This document shows positions 6,283 through 12,513 of a stretch of DNA of 12,513 nucleotides, in pieces (positions within the stretch are counted from its first letter, which is position 1; each line of letters starts with the position of its first letter). The notes beneath the pieces were generated by a model. That model saw only the letters and a list, made by a program, of their open reading frames with translations. It was not told the origin of the DNA and searched no databases. Made by a program: the position numbers and the translations under genes. The DNA comes from a bacterium (GTDB taxonomy: Bacteria; SZUA-79; Acidulodesulfobacterales; Acidulodesulfobacteraceae): NCBI GenBank assembly GCA_021800805.1, contig JAJYYR010000018.1, forward strand, positions 1-12,513, read 5' to 3'.

Positions 6283-7511
6283 AATATTTCCTTTATTCTT
6301 TCCGCGATACGGTATGCCATAACAGGCGGCACGGCATTTCCTATCTGCATGAAAGCGGATGTCCTTGAACCGTCAAAGAAATAATCATCGGGAAATGACT
6401 GTATTCTTGCCGCTTCTCTTACAGTTATAGATCTGTTCTGATTTATATCAGGATGAATGTAGTAATGACCGTCTCTTGCAATGTGAGCTACGAGCGTATG
6501 TGAATAGGGAAGGTCTCCTGCGACAACCTTGAATCTGTCCTCGAAAGATTCTCTGTTCCTGTGAGTCTTGAGGCAATCAGGAAGTTTGGAATATTTAAGT
6601 CTGTCTTTTTCGGCATTCCACTTTTCAATGGCCATCCTGTATATTTTTCTGTCATTATCATTAAGTTTTCTTGCGACGTGCCAGGTAAGAATATCAAAAT
6701 CCTTTTCTCTTATACCGCTTTTTAGAAGATATGTCGCCGGTTCCGAGATGTATTTAAGATTATTCGGATTCCTGTCGTGAAGTATTTCAGGAAGATCCGA
6801 CAGCAGGTCCGATACTCTGTATTCGCCGTAACTGAACCTGCAAAAATCAGGATAATTCATTTTTTTTCTTTTCTTCCAGCCTATCATTATGACCCTCTTT
6901 CTATTCTGAAGGACTCCTAAATCCGCGGCATTGAGTATTCTGAAATCAAAAAGGTATCCGGCACTGAAGAATTCTTTTCTTATTTTATCTATTGCATATT
7001 CTCCGCCAAGTTTTGCCGAGAGAATGCCGGTTACATTTTCAAAAACAAATATCTCAGGTTTAAAACGCCTTAACAGTTCAGCGTAATACACATAAAGATG
7101 CGTTCTGGAGTCGCAGGATATATCGTTACCTCTTCTTCTTCTGCCTGCCACCGAAAAGGTCTGACACGGGGGACCGCCGGTGAAGACGTCTATTTTTTTT
7201 ATACCTGCGTCAGACATTCTTTTTCTTATTTCCCGCTCGACGGTATTGAGGGCGTCCGCAGTTATTTCAAGATTTATAACCGGATCATCGCCGGCACAGT
7301 TCCAGAGCTCATCCCGTGATATATTTTTTTTTAGATAGTCGTAATATATTGAAAGCCGGTCATTATTTTTAAGATTCCAGAAGGCATGTCTTGTCCTGAG
7401 AGTACTGCAGGCATCTTCATTTTTTTCCACGCAGGCTACGGATTTAAAACCCGCCTTCATAAAACCTTCGAGAAGTCCACCAGCTCCCGCAAAGAGTTCC
7501 ACCATATACAT
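6279..7511 (-). CDS. DNA (cytosine-5-)-methyltransferase
   Basis: All main motifs of an m5C methyltransferase are present in order over 410 residues: motif I ELFAGAGGLLEGF (5-17), motif IV GGPPCQTFS with catalytic Cys116, motif VI FVFENVTG (155-162), motif VIII QNRKRVIMIG (202-211), a target-recognition region of about 150 residues, motif IX REAARIQSFPDDY (365-377) and motif X GNAVPP (391-396). It methylates cytosine at C5 in a short DNA site that cannot be predicted from this sequence. It is the first gene of the minus-strand operon; the start at 7511 gives MYMV, and the ATG two codons later is an alternative. No restriction endonuclease gene is recognisable beside it, and no Vsr either; the divergent glycosylase at 7612 fills the repair role instead. 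Confidence 0.95.
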   Translation of the reverse strand: MYMVELFAGAGGLLEGFMKAGFKSVACVEKNEDACSTLRTRHAFWNLKNNDRLSIYYDYLKKNISRDELWNCAGDDPVINLEITADALNTVEREIRKRMSDAGIKKIDVFTGGPPCQTFSVAGRRRRGNDISCDSRTHLYVYYAELLRRFKPEIFVFENVTGILSAKLGGEYAIDKIRKEFFSAGYLFDFRILNAADLGVLQNRKRVIMIGWKKRKKMNYPDFCRFSYGEYRVSDLLSDLPEILHDRNPNNLKYISEPATYLLKSGIREKDFDILTWHVARKLNDNDRKIYRMAIEKWNAEKDRLKYSKLPDCLKTHRNRESFEDRFKVVAGDLPYSHTLVAHIARDGHYYIHPDINQNRSITVREAARIQSFPDDYFFDGSRTSAFMQIGNAVPPVMAYRIAERIKEIL

Positions 7512-7611
7512 GTGATTTCCCTGAATCTGAAAATAATATGTTATAATTACATTAAATTATAATACAGGATACCAGGAATTTTTTAAAAAAGCAATAATAA
7601 ATTTTGCATAG
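7512..7611. promoter_or_regulatory. Divergent promoter region between methyltransferase operon and glycosylase
   Basis: This 100-bp AT-rich gap must hold the start signals for both directions. TATAAT occurs on the plus strand at 7542-7547 and 7558-7563, and similar boxes read on the minus strand, but I find no convincing -35 partner for any of them. The shared region suggests the two transcripts are controlled together. Confidence 0.45.
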
Positions 7612-8262
7612 ATGGATGCTTTAAATAGAATGCGGAACTCCATACTGAACTGGGGAAATAAAAATATAAGAAAATTTTCATGGAGGGAAACTGGAGACCC
7701 TTACAGGATTATCCTGGCTGAAATTTTCCTTCAGAGAACGGCCGTAAAACAGGTTCTGCCTGTTTACACAGAATTCACACTGAAATATCCGGATACCAGA
7801 TCTTTTTTTAAAGGTAAGGTAACGGATATAAAAAGAATGATTCTTCCTCTGGGTTTGAGATGGCGCGCAGAAAAATTAATAGAAATGAGAGACTACATTC
7901 TTAAAAACCTGAACGGGGATATTCCTTCCTCAAAGGAAGAGCTCGTAAAAATTCCAGGCATAGGCGATTATACTGCAGGGGCAGTGAGAATGTGCGCTTT
8001 CGGTCTGATGGATACCCCACTCGATATAAATACGGTAAGAATAACGGGAAGGCTTTTCGGGCTGGAAATAAAAGATACTTCCAGAAGAGATGAAAGATTC
8101 AGAAAGGGACTGTCTCTGTTGATTCATCCAGACGAACCCAGAAAATCATTCTATGCTCTTATAGATATAGGAAGTGCAATATGTATTAAAAAAAGACCGC
8201 TCTGCAAGAAATGTCCGCTAAAAAAATGGTGTAAATTTAATCGTACTGTTAATAAATTATAA
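7612..8262 (+). CDS. MIG-type thymine-DNA glycosylase (T:G mismatch repair), HhH-GPD/[4Fe-4S] family
   Basis: The 216-residue protein belongs to the Nth/MutY superfamily: helix-hairpin-helix LVKIPGIGDYTAG (111-123), catalytic Asp138 in PLDINTVR, and an iron-sulfur loop Cys191-x6-Cys198-x2-Cys201-x5-Cys207. It lacks the MutY C-terminal NUDIX-like domain. At the position that is Lys in endonuclease III and Ser in MutY it has Tyr120, as in the thymine-DNA glycosylase MIG of Methanothermobacter, and it shares the F-x-W-R-x-T-x-D-P-Y and E-I-x-L-x-R-T patterns with that enzyme. MIG removes T from T:G pairs arising by deamination of 5-methylcytosine and is encoded beside a cytosine-5 methyltransferase. 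The neighbour here is also an m5C methyltransferase, starting 100 bp away and divergent, so the same role is inferred. No good ribosome binding site is seen before the ATG. Confidence 0.85.
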   Translation: MDALNRMRNSILNWGNKNIRKFSWRETGDPYRIILAEIFLQRTAVKQVLPVYTEFTLKYPDTRSFFKGKVTDIKRMILPLGLRWRAEKLIEMRDYILKNLNGDIPSSKEELVKIPGIGDYTAGAVRMCAFGLMDTPLDINTVRITGRLFGLEIKDTSRRDERFRKGLSLLIHPDEPRKSFYALIDIGSAICIKKRPLCKKCPLKKWCKFNRTVNKL

Positions 8263-8413
8263 ATGTTTCAAAAATAAATTTTGTTTATAAATTATACAAT
8301 TTGATTAACCCGTTAAAATTTTTAAAATATTTTTTATAATCGCTATACTTTTTCAAAACAATTACACAAAACCTGTTAATAACCCTAATTTCCCCATAAG
8401 ATTATATACTTTT

Positions 8414-8923
8414 ATGAATATAATCGAACAAAACCTCGAATATACGTTAAACCTTATTTCTACCCTCGAGGACCCGGCCGTAAAATATAAAAACGAAGAC
8501 TCCCCCGCTAAGCTCGCAAAACTTGAAACCGATATTAAAAACGATATTCTTAATTATCCGCCGGACGAAATCGTCAGAATTATAACCTTTACTACCCTAA
8601 TGGAAAGCGTTCACAACTCTACTAACGAAATCAAGGGCTATATAAAGGAACTCGTCAAATATCCGTCTATTAGGATAGACCTATCGGAAATAGCCATAAA
8701 AATAAGCGAAATAAGCAAAAAGGCGATAGATTGCTTTTTTGCAGGCAATACCGATACAGGTTTAGAAGCGGAAATAATAGAGACGGGAAAACTCATAAAT
8801 ACGGCGTTAAGACAACTGCATAAGCTAAATGGCAAGGAAAAGCAAGAAACAGGTAGAATAGTTTATTATTTCTGCATAATTACGGTTTTAAAAAAAATAT
8901 TACGAGAAATAATTTCGATATGA
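8414..8923 (+). CDS. Hypothetical all-helical protein
   Basis: I do not recognise this 169-residue protein. The pattern of hydrophobic and charged residues suggests four or five long helices with few glycines, loosely like a helical bundle of the PhoU or histidine-phosphotransfer type, but no H-box or metal motif supports either. The C-terminal segment (about 140-169, VYYFCIITVLKKILREIISI) is strongly hydrophobic and could be buried or membrane-associated. It stands alone: 151 bp after the glycosylase and convergent with the methyltransferase at 9086. The ATG at 8414 lacks a clear Shine-Dalgarno sequence. Its codon choice and lack of shadowing frames make it a likely real gene. Confidence 0.6.
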   Translation: MNIIEQNLEYTLNLISTLEDPAVKYKNEDSPAKLAKLETDIKNDILNYPPDEIVRIITFTTLMESVHNSTNEIKGYIKELVKYPSIRIDLSEIAIKISEISKKAIDCFFAGNTDTGLEAEIIETGKLINTALRQLHKLNGKEKQETGRIVYYFCIITVLKKILREIISI

Positions 8924-8956
8924 TTCATACCTGCATAGACTTCAGCGTGACAATTA

Positions 8957-9012
8957 GTTTCAATAACTTTTGTAAGGTTTCATTATATTTTGTATAGTTT
9001 CAATAACTTTTG
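8957..9012. repeat. Three iteron-like direct repeats, 20-bp period
   Basis: GTTTCAATAACTTTTG occurs at 8957-8972 and identically at 8997-9012; a 13/16 match, GTTTCATTATATTTTG, sits between them at 8977-8992. The starts are exactly 20 bp apart, separated by four-base linkers, so each copy lies on the same face of DNA. They are located between two convergent gene ends, so they are not an obvious promoter operator. Candidates are a protein-binding array, an end of a mobile element, or a remnant of one. Confidence 0.7.
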
Positions 9013-9085
9013 CGCCTTACACCTGATTGTGTTATTAAGATATAAATTTTGCCCGCCGCTGAAATATTTAATTCTGTTTTAATTC

Positions 9086-10207
9086 TTATGAATTATACAT
9101 AATTATATCTTTTTCTCCGTTTTCTGATGAGGAATTACCGCAAATTTCAGTCTGAGTTCTTTTTTTAAATGGTTTATCGACTATTTTTATCTCGTGTTTC
9201 GGAAAATGTTTCTTTAATATTTCAAACGTTGAGTTAAATGTGAACTCTCGTCTATCTGTTCGTATGTAGACTACATTTTTCTTATCCATAAGTGCAGCGC
9301 AATAACCAAATACAGTATCGAGTAGATTATAATAGTCCCTTTTAGAAACAAAGCGTCCCTTATGTTTTTCTTGTTTTGATCTTGGTATTTCTGGTCCGCC
9401 GAGTAACCATAGGCGCAACCATTGATCAATATAATAATCGGTTACTGAGCAATAAGGCGGAGAAGTAAACAGAAGCGAATATCGAATGCCTGTCTTCCTT
9501 GTTTTTTGAACAATATTTTTTAACTCGACTGTGCCGTCTCCAAGAATTATTCGACTCTCAGATACGGTCGGCATTCCTTTTTCATAACGCCAATCCAACT
9601 TTTTCATTATTAAATAAAAAGGGTCTATCTCTGGAGGCTCAGTCATATTTCGTTCTTTCCACCATTTCACGGAATAGTTTATGCTCATTGCTTTGGCCAT
9701 CTTCATCTGATTAGATAATCCTTCCCCCAACTTTCCGTGCAGATAAACCAAAATAATTGACATTAGAGTAGCATCAACAGCATTGTTTTGCCAGTCCAGA
9801 TATTGTCTGGCTGCCAGCAGAAATTTTAAAACTTCGTCGCAATAACACATCCTATAAAACTGGGGCATTTGTTCAATTATCTGCTTGTGATAATTTCTTG
9901 CGGAATATATTTCAAATAAGCGATTAACTACCTCCGATTTGTCTGCAGGTTTAATCTTTACACTTCCGTAAAGCCAACCGACAGGATTAATTTCAATTCC
10001 CAAACCGTTTCTGCCTAAAACACCTCCAGCATAAATACTGGAACATCTACCTGCAAAAGGATCAATAATAAAATCGCCTTTTTTTGAGTATTTTTCGACA
10101 ACATCAAAGGCAAAGTCGAGAGGAAACATTGCATAGTAGGGTCCTAATCTTGCCCAACGAGATTCCGGAGTTTTAAAACCTTTTACCACATCTTGTATTT
10201 TTATCAT
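9086..10207 (-). CDS. Amino-type DNA methyltransferase (N4-cytosine or N6-adenine)
   Basis: The 373-residue protein has S-adenosylmethionine-binding motif I DPFAG (residues 49-53) followed by GRNGLGIEINP (65-75), and catalytic motif IV TSPPY at 248-252. TSPPY favours N4-cytosine methylation, though adenine methyltransferases with SPPY exist. The order motif I, a long middle segment of about 170 residues that would hold target recognition, then motif IV is alpha-like. The N-terminal YAMFPLDFAF fits motif X. The gene starts 6 bp after a truncated NurA-like reading frame and lies downstream of a HerA remnant, so it was probably the third gene of a HerA-NurA-methyltransferase operon. No ribosome binding site is obvious, and translation may depend on coupling to the short frame before it. 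The protein itself looks complete. Confidence 0.85.
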   Translation of the reverse strand: MIKIQDVVKGFKTPESRWARLGPYYAMFPLDFAFDVVEKYSKKGDFIIDPFAGRCSSIYAGGVLGRNGLGIEINPVGWLYGSVKIKPADKSEVVNRLFEIYSARNYHKQIIEQMPQFYRMCYCDEVLKFLLAARQYLDWQNNAVDATLMSIILVYLHGKLGEGLSNQMKMAKAMSINYSVKWWKERNMTEPPEIDPFYLIMKKLDWRYEKGMPTVSESRIILGDGTVELKNIVQKTRKTGIRYSLLFTSPPYCSVTDYYIDQWLRLWLLGGPEIPRSKQEKHKGRFVSKRDYYNLLDTVFGYCAALMDKKNVVYIRTDRREFTFNSTFEILKKHFPKHEIKIVDKPFKKRTQTEICGNSSSENGEKDIIMYNS

Positions 10208-10213
10208 TTTATT

Positions 10214-10333
10214 TTACGGCGATTCATCGTCCTTTTTTCTTACTCTAAGTTTTTGATGCAAGCTTTGAACTTTTTGGCTGTCCAATATCCTGCGAAGCGG
10301 TTCATAACTAGCAAATTCGTTTTCAAATGGCAT
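10214..10333 (-). pseudogene. NurA-like N-terminal remnant (39 codons)
   Basis: A short frame reading MPFENEFASYEPLRRILDS and ending RKKDDESP-stop begins 11 nt after the HerA remnant stop codon. Its opening resembles my recollection of the start of bacterial NurA-family nucleases, which are encoded directly after HerA ATPases, but NurA proteins are several hundred residues long and the catalytic aspartates are absent here. It stops 6 bp before the methyltransferase start. It is either what is left of nurA after a deletion or a genuine small protein; the first is favoured because herA beside it is also truncated. Confidence 0.5.
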
Positions 10334-10344
10334 AAAAGTCTAAA

Positions 10345-10704
10345 TTACCCGTTTATATCAAACTTGTCCACCTGAACAGGTATAATAAACGGATTACTTA
10401 ATGTTTTAACTCTTAAAAATCCTTTATCTTGGGCGCGCCGGATTGAAGGCTCAAAATCGGCAAAGTCATAATATTTGCATAATTCTTTAGTTTCATCGGT
10501 ATTATTTAAATGCGCTATAAACCAGTTTGCCGTATTTTTCAAAATATTTTTTTGAATACTGCTGACTTCCTGCGTTGCATAAACAAGTCCAATTCTAAGT
10601 TTTGCACCTTCTTTTGCCGTTCTTACCCAAATATCTTTTAAGTCTTTTTCTTTATCCGGGGGAAGCAAATTATGTGCCTCTTCCACATAAATCATGATAT
10701 CCAT
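10345..10704 (-). pseudogene. HerA-family ATPase, C-terminal remnant
   Basis: The 119 residues carry the end of a HerA/DUF87 hexameric DNA translocase: Walker B strand and acid pair IYVEEAH (residues 5-11), [12 protein letters not shown] (24-35), ATQEVSS (43-49) and a well conserved C-terminal part, [11 protein letters not shown]. Full HerA proteins are about 500-600 residues and the Walker A part is absent. An in-frame TAA two codons before the ATG (10708-10710) rules out a longer frame. What remains is the family's C-terminal end with no internal frameshift, so the loss looks like one 5' deletion or replacement near 10705. An expressed fragment could not bind ATP alone. Confidence 0.8.
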
Positions 10705-10733
10705 AAGTTATCATTAGTGGTGTTATTTTTATT

Positions 10734-10768
10734 TTTTTAATTAATTATAGCTTATAATTAATTAAAAA
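10734..10768. repeat. Perfect 16-bp AT-only inverted repeat
   Basis: TTTTTAATTAATTATA (10734-10749) and TATAATTAATTAAAAA (10753-10768) are perfect inverted copies around a 3-bp centre. It lies 9 bp past the stop of the pilin gene and 29 bp before the truncated end of the HerA remnant. It has no GC pairs, and on the minus strand it is followed by an A-run rather than a T-run, so it is not a standard terminator. Confidence 0.6.
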
Positions 10769-10777
10769 TATTATATT

Positions 10778-11638
10778 TTACCCGCTATATGCCGAAAGAA
10801 TATAATTCCAGTAATAGCCCGCAGGTTCGCATTCGACATTAAAAACTACATTATATACCTCAGGCATCTGGAATCCCGGAGAAACAACAGCAAGCGATGG
10901 AACCTCGCTTAAATCGCCGTACCAGTTCGCGCAACTCTGGGTTACAACCACCAAAGTATTACTTGTCCGATTAATCGCATGGTTGTAATATGTCCCTACA
11001 AGGTTATCCTGTTCTTGGCTCCACACCGGCAAACCCGAACTATTCGCATACCCTGCCGTATTAGCATAGTTCGCCGTATTAGCGCTCCCCGCGCTGTTAG
11101 CATAGTTCGCACTTGCTACCGGCGGACTCGACGGAATAGGCGCCACGTAGCTTACGTCTTGTGTTCCTACGCTTCCGCTTCCGGGTAGTTCATGCTCGAC
11201 ATAAGTTTGATATTTAGATAAATTACCGCCATTACCATATATTCCGATAAAATAACCGTTGTTTCCTACGCCGGGATTGTTCGGGCAGCCGGAATAATTA
11301 GAGATGCAAACATTAACGGTTTGATTCGCTATCTGTGTGTTTACCCAGTTCGGCTGCGGATAGCTACCGCCCTGAACGGACTGCAAAAAATTAGACGATA
11401 GATACCCCTGGTTCGCAAGAGTCGTAAGAACGGCAAAGCTGCCGTTCTTTGCCATATAAGCGTTCTCGGCATTTTCTATCGTCTTTATAACGCCGACCGT
11501 ATATTGTGCCTGCTTATAGTTTATTTTAGCGGTAAATGTCGGCACCATCATAGCCGACATAATGCCTATGACGACTATGGCTATAATAAGTCCCATTAGG
11601 CCGGTAAAGCCGTTTTGATTTCTTAATGTTTTAATCAT
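10778..11638 (-). CDS. Type IV pilin-like protein without Glu5, with repeat linker and C-terminal extension
   Basis: The start was set at the ATG at 11638 because AGAGGTG lies six bases upstream; a GTG at 11659 would add seven residues and overlap the previous stop (GTGA). The leader MIKTLRNQNG ends at a prepilin peptidase site, followed by FTGLMGLIIAIVVIGIMSA, the hydrophobic helix of a class III signal. Mature residue 5 is Met where pilins usually have Glu, which is also missing in some tip pseudopilins such as GspK. After a pilin-like globular part come two 12-residue repeats (ANYANSAGSANT, ANYANTAGYANS; residues 177-200), then about 85 residues with two cysteines (SCANW and VECEP). At 286 residues it is long for a major pilin, so a minor or tip pilin with a binding domain is the better reading. 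It is co-transcribed with the pilin gene upstream. Confidence 0.75.
   Translation of the reverse strand: MIKTLRNQNGFTGLMGLIIAIVVIGIMSAMMVPTFTAKINYKQAQYTVGVIKTIENAENAYMAKNGSFAVLTTLANQGYLSSNFLQSVQGGSYPQPNWVNTQIANQTVNVCISNYSGCPNNPGVGNNGYFIGIYGNGGNLSKYQTYVEHELPGSGSVGTQDVSYVAPIPSSPPVASANYANSAGSANTANYANTAGYANSSGLPVWSQEQDNLVGTYYNHAINRTSNTLVVVTQSCANWYGDLSEVPSLAVVSPGFQMPEVYNVVFNVECEPAGYYWNYILSAYSG
11039..11110 (-). repeat. 36-bp tandem repeat inside the pilin gene
   Basis: Two 36-bp units encode ANYANSAGSANT and ANYANTAGYANS, 9 of 12 residues identical. TTAGCATAGTTCGC recurs on the plus strand at 11061-11074 and 11097-11110. The units form the Ala/Asn-rich linker between the pilin part and the C-terminal region, and unit number could vary by slippage. 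Confidence 0.75.
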
Positions 11639-11655
11639 ATTAATCACCTCTTTTT

Positions 11656-12273
11656 TCACCAGTTATATTTTAAAACCGCATCCTGCTCAGAACTATTCTC
11701 CTGCGCAATTGCATAATAGCCTACCTCTTCATAGTTCCCGCTTACCCCTATATCGAACGCCCCGGGGACATGTTTTACCGCTCCCGCAAATTGAACGGGA
11801 ATATACGTCGTAACCTCGATGCCTGCCTGCCTAACGCAGTAATTATTAGAATTCACGGTTATACTCGAGTACTCAGGCTCTAAGTAATAATCCTGCCCAA
11901 AGTAATTCGTACCTTTTGCGCCGGCGGCCAAGCTGCCGGAATTTATAAGATCCGAAAAATTAGTCGTGTAAATATGATACAGCTCCGTCTCGTTATAGTT
12001 CGTCCCATAGGCCGTTACCGTGCAGGGCAACGCCTGCGTATTACTTTCGTAAAACAGGTTTTCCGCCTGAGCGATAGCTTTCATTTCCTTGACGGTTTTG
12101 ACCGCTTCAGTCGATTGTATATAGTTATAAGCTGCCGGTATGACCATTGCGGCAAGAACCGCGCTTACGACGAGCGTTATTACGAGTTCGGCAAGGGTGA
12201 AACCGTCCCGCCGCCTTATATGCGATTTTAAGCCGTCCTTTTTATCCGTTAATGGTAAACTATCCGTTTTCAT
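11656..12273 (-). CDS. Type IV pilin-like protein (prepilin)
   Basis: The 205-residue protein has a 24-residue leader rich in Lys and Arg (SHIRRRDG) ending at a prepilin peptidase site, then FTLAELVITLVVSAVLAAMV with the conserved Glu5, the N-terminal helix that packs the pilus core. The rest is a short alpha-helical stretch (VKTVKEMKAIAQAENLFYE) and a beta-rich C-terminal part with two cysteines (PCTV and NYCVR) that could form a disulfide. The protein is exported by the Sec route, cut by prepilin peptidase and assembled into a pilus or pseudopilus. It is the first of two pilin genes, immediately followed by the Glu5-less pilin. Whether it is a major or minor subunit cannot be told from sequence alone. 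Confidence 0.85.
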   Translation of the reverse strand: MKTDSLPLTDKKDGLKSHIRRRDGFTLAELVITLVVSAVLAAMVIPAAYNYIQSTEAVKTVKEMKAIAQAENLFYESNTQALPCTVTAYGTNYNETELYHIYTTNFSDLINSGSLAAGAKGTNYFGQDYYLEPEYSSITVNSNNYCVRQAGIEVTTYIPVQFAGAVKHVPGAFDIGVSGNYEEVGYYAIAQENSSEQDAVLKYNW

Positions 12274-12311
12274 TTTAATAGGCCTTATAGGTCGAATTTA
12301 AGTGTTATATT

Positions 12312-12513
12312 TCAACATTCGGGATTTTTACAAATATCGTCGCCCATTACAAATACCCCCGGATATATTAATCCTTTTTTAAATCTCCGTTCAATCATGT
12401 CTTGATAGACGCTTATTTTAACCGCTTTCTTAAATTCTTTATAATCTAATCTTATAAAACCTGTTTTTTCTAATCTTTTTAATGCTTTTTCTTTTCTTGC
12501 GCGATATTCTTTT
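12312..12513 (-). CDS. C-terminal end of an unrecognised protein (5' end outside window)
   Basis: A minus-strand frame is open from the window edge to a TGA at 12312-12314. The visible 66 residues are rich in Lys, Arg and Glu (E-Y-R-A-R-K-E-K-A-L-K-R-L-E-K), helical at first, and end GVFVMGDDICKNPEC. I recognise no family. It reads in the same direction as the pilin genes and ends 38 bp before the first of them, so it may belong to the same transcript. Internal ATGs exist near the end, but a start upstream of the window is more likely. Confidence 0.55.
   Translation of the reverse strand, partial: KEYRARKEKALKRLEKTGFIRLDYKEFKKAVKISVYQDMIERRFKKGLIYPGVFVMGDDICKNPEC

Noticed and set aside
7612..8262. 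A Vsr endonuclease or a classical MutY next to the methyltransferase
   Set aside because: The helix-hairpin-helix and Fe-S loop exclude Vsr; the Tyr at the catalytic-pocket position and the lack of a C-terminal NUDIX-like domain argue against MutY.
8957..9012. A CRISPR array, because of the GTTTCAAT start of the repeats
   Set aside because: Units are 16 bp with 4-bp linkers, the middle copy is degenerate, and there are no spacers of normal length or cas genes.
10734..10768. A Rho-independent terminator of the pilin operon
   Set aside because: The stem has no GC pairs and the minus-strand side is followed by A residues, not T residues.
11636..11659. GTG at 11659 as the start of the second pilin gene
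   Set aside because: The ATG at 11638 has a strong AGAGGTG six bases upstream and gives a normal 10-residue prepilin leader; the GTG remains possible by coupling.

Overview
The window comes from an AT-rich bacterial genome. The evidence is a tRNA-derived attachment site with an encoded CCA end, type IV prepilin-like proteins with an FTLAEL-type cleavage site, Shine-Dalgarno sequences (GGAG, GAGGTG) in front of some genes, and mostly bacterial protein families. The pilins suggest, but do not prove, a Gram-negative host. I cannot name the genus from this sequence. Gene content is accessory throughout: toxin-antitoxin genes, an integrase, DNA methyltransferases, a DNA glycosylase, broken helicase/nuclease genes and a pilin cluster.

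Left block (1-1785): the 3' end of an AbiEii-type nucleotidyltransferase toxin is followed by an overlapping MNT/HEPN toxin-antitoxin pair. The AbiEii-like protein and the HEPN protein are unrelated in fold but end in nearly the same proline-rich tail, encoded by a DNA repeat of about 63 bp. A short GC hairpin resembling the end of an IS200/IS605 element sits just before the MNT gene. The block ends with the 3' half of a tRNA-Val(GAC) gene, cut at the anticodon loop, which is the expected core of a tyrosine-integrase attachment site.

Middle block (1786-8262): an intact tyrosine integrase with a near-consensus promoter faces a three-gene minus-strand operon, read MTase, then kinase, then receiver protein. 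The genes encode a cytosine-5 DNA methyltransferase, a 736-aa protein with two GHKL ATPase modules (an Hsp90/MutL-like module at the N-terminus, a histidine kinase at the C-terminus), and a receiver-domain protein with an unknown C-terminal domain. Divergent from it is a MIG-type DNA glycosylase gene whose predicted job is to repair T:G mismatches made when 5-methylcytosine deaminates. I read these four genes as one module: methylation, repair of its mutagenic by-product, and a phosphorelay that probably senses DNA or methylation state or phage attack. No restriction nuclease is recognisable, so the effector is open. This is the most interesting part of the window.

Right-middle block (8263-10777): an unrecognised all-helical protein, three 20-bp-period direct repeats, an amino-type (N4-cytosine or N6-adenine) DNA methyltransferase, and remnants of a probable HerA-NurA helicase/nuclease pair (the last 119 residues of HerA, and 39 residues resembling a NurA start). 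This looks like a decayed second DNA-processing or defence locus that kept its methyltransferase.

Right block (10778-12513): two type IV pilin-like genes in an operon-like layout, one lacking the usual Glu5 and carrying a repeat linker with a C-terminal extension, preceded by the end of an unrecognised reading frame that runs off the window. No complete tRNA, rRNA or CRISPR array was seen. No intergenic gap exceeds 300 bases.
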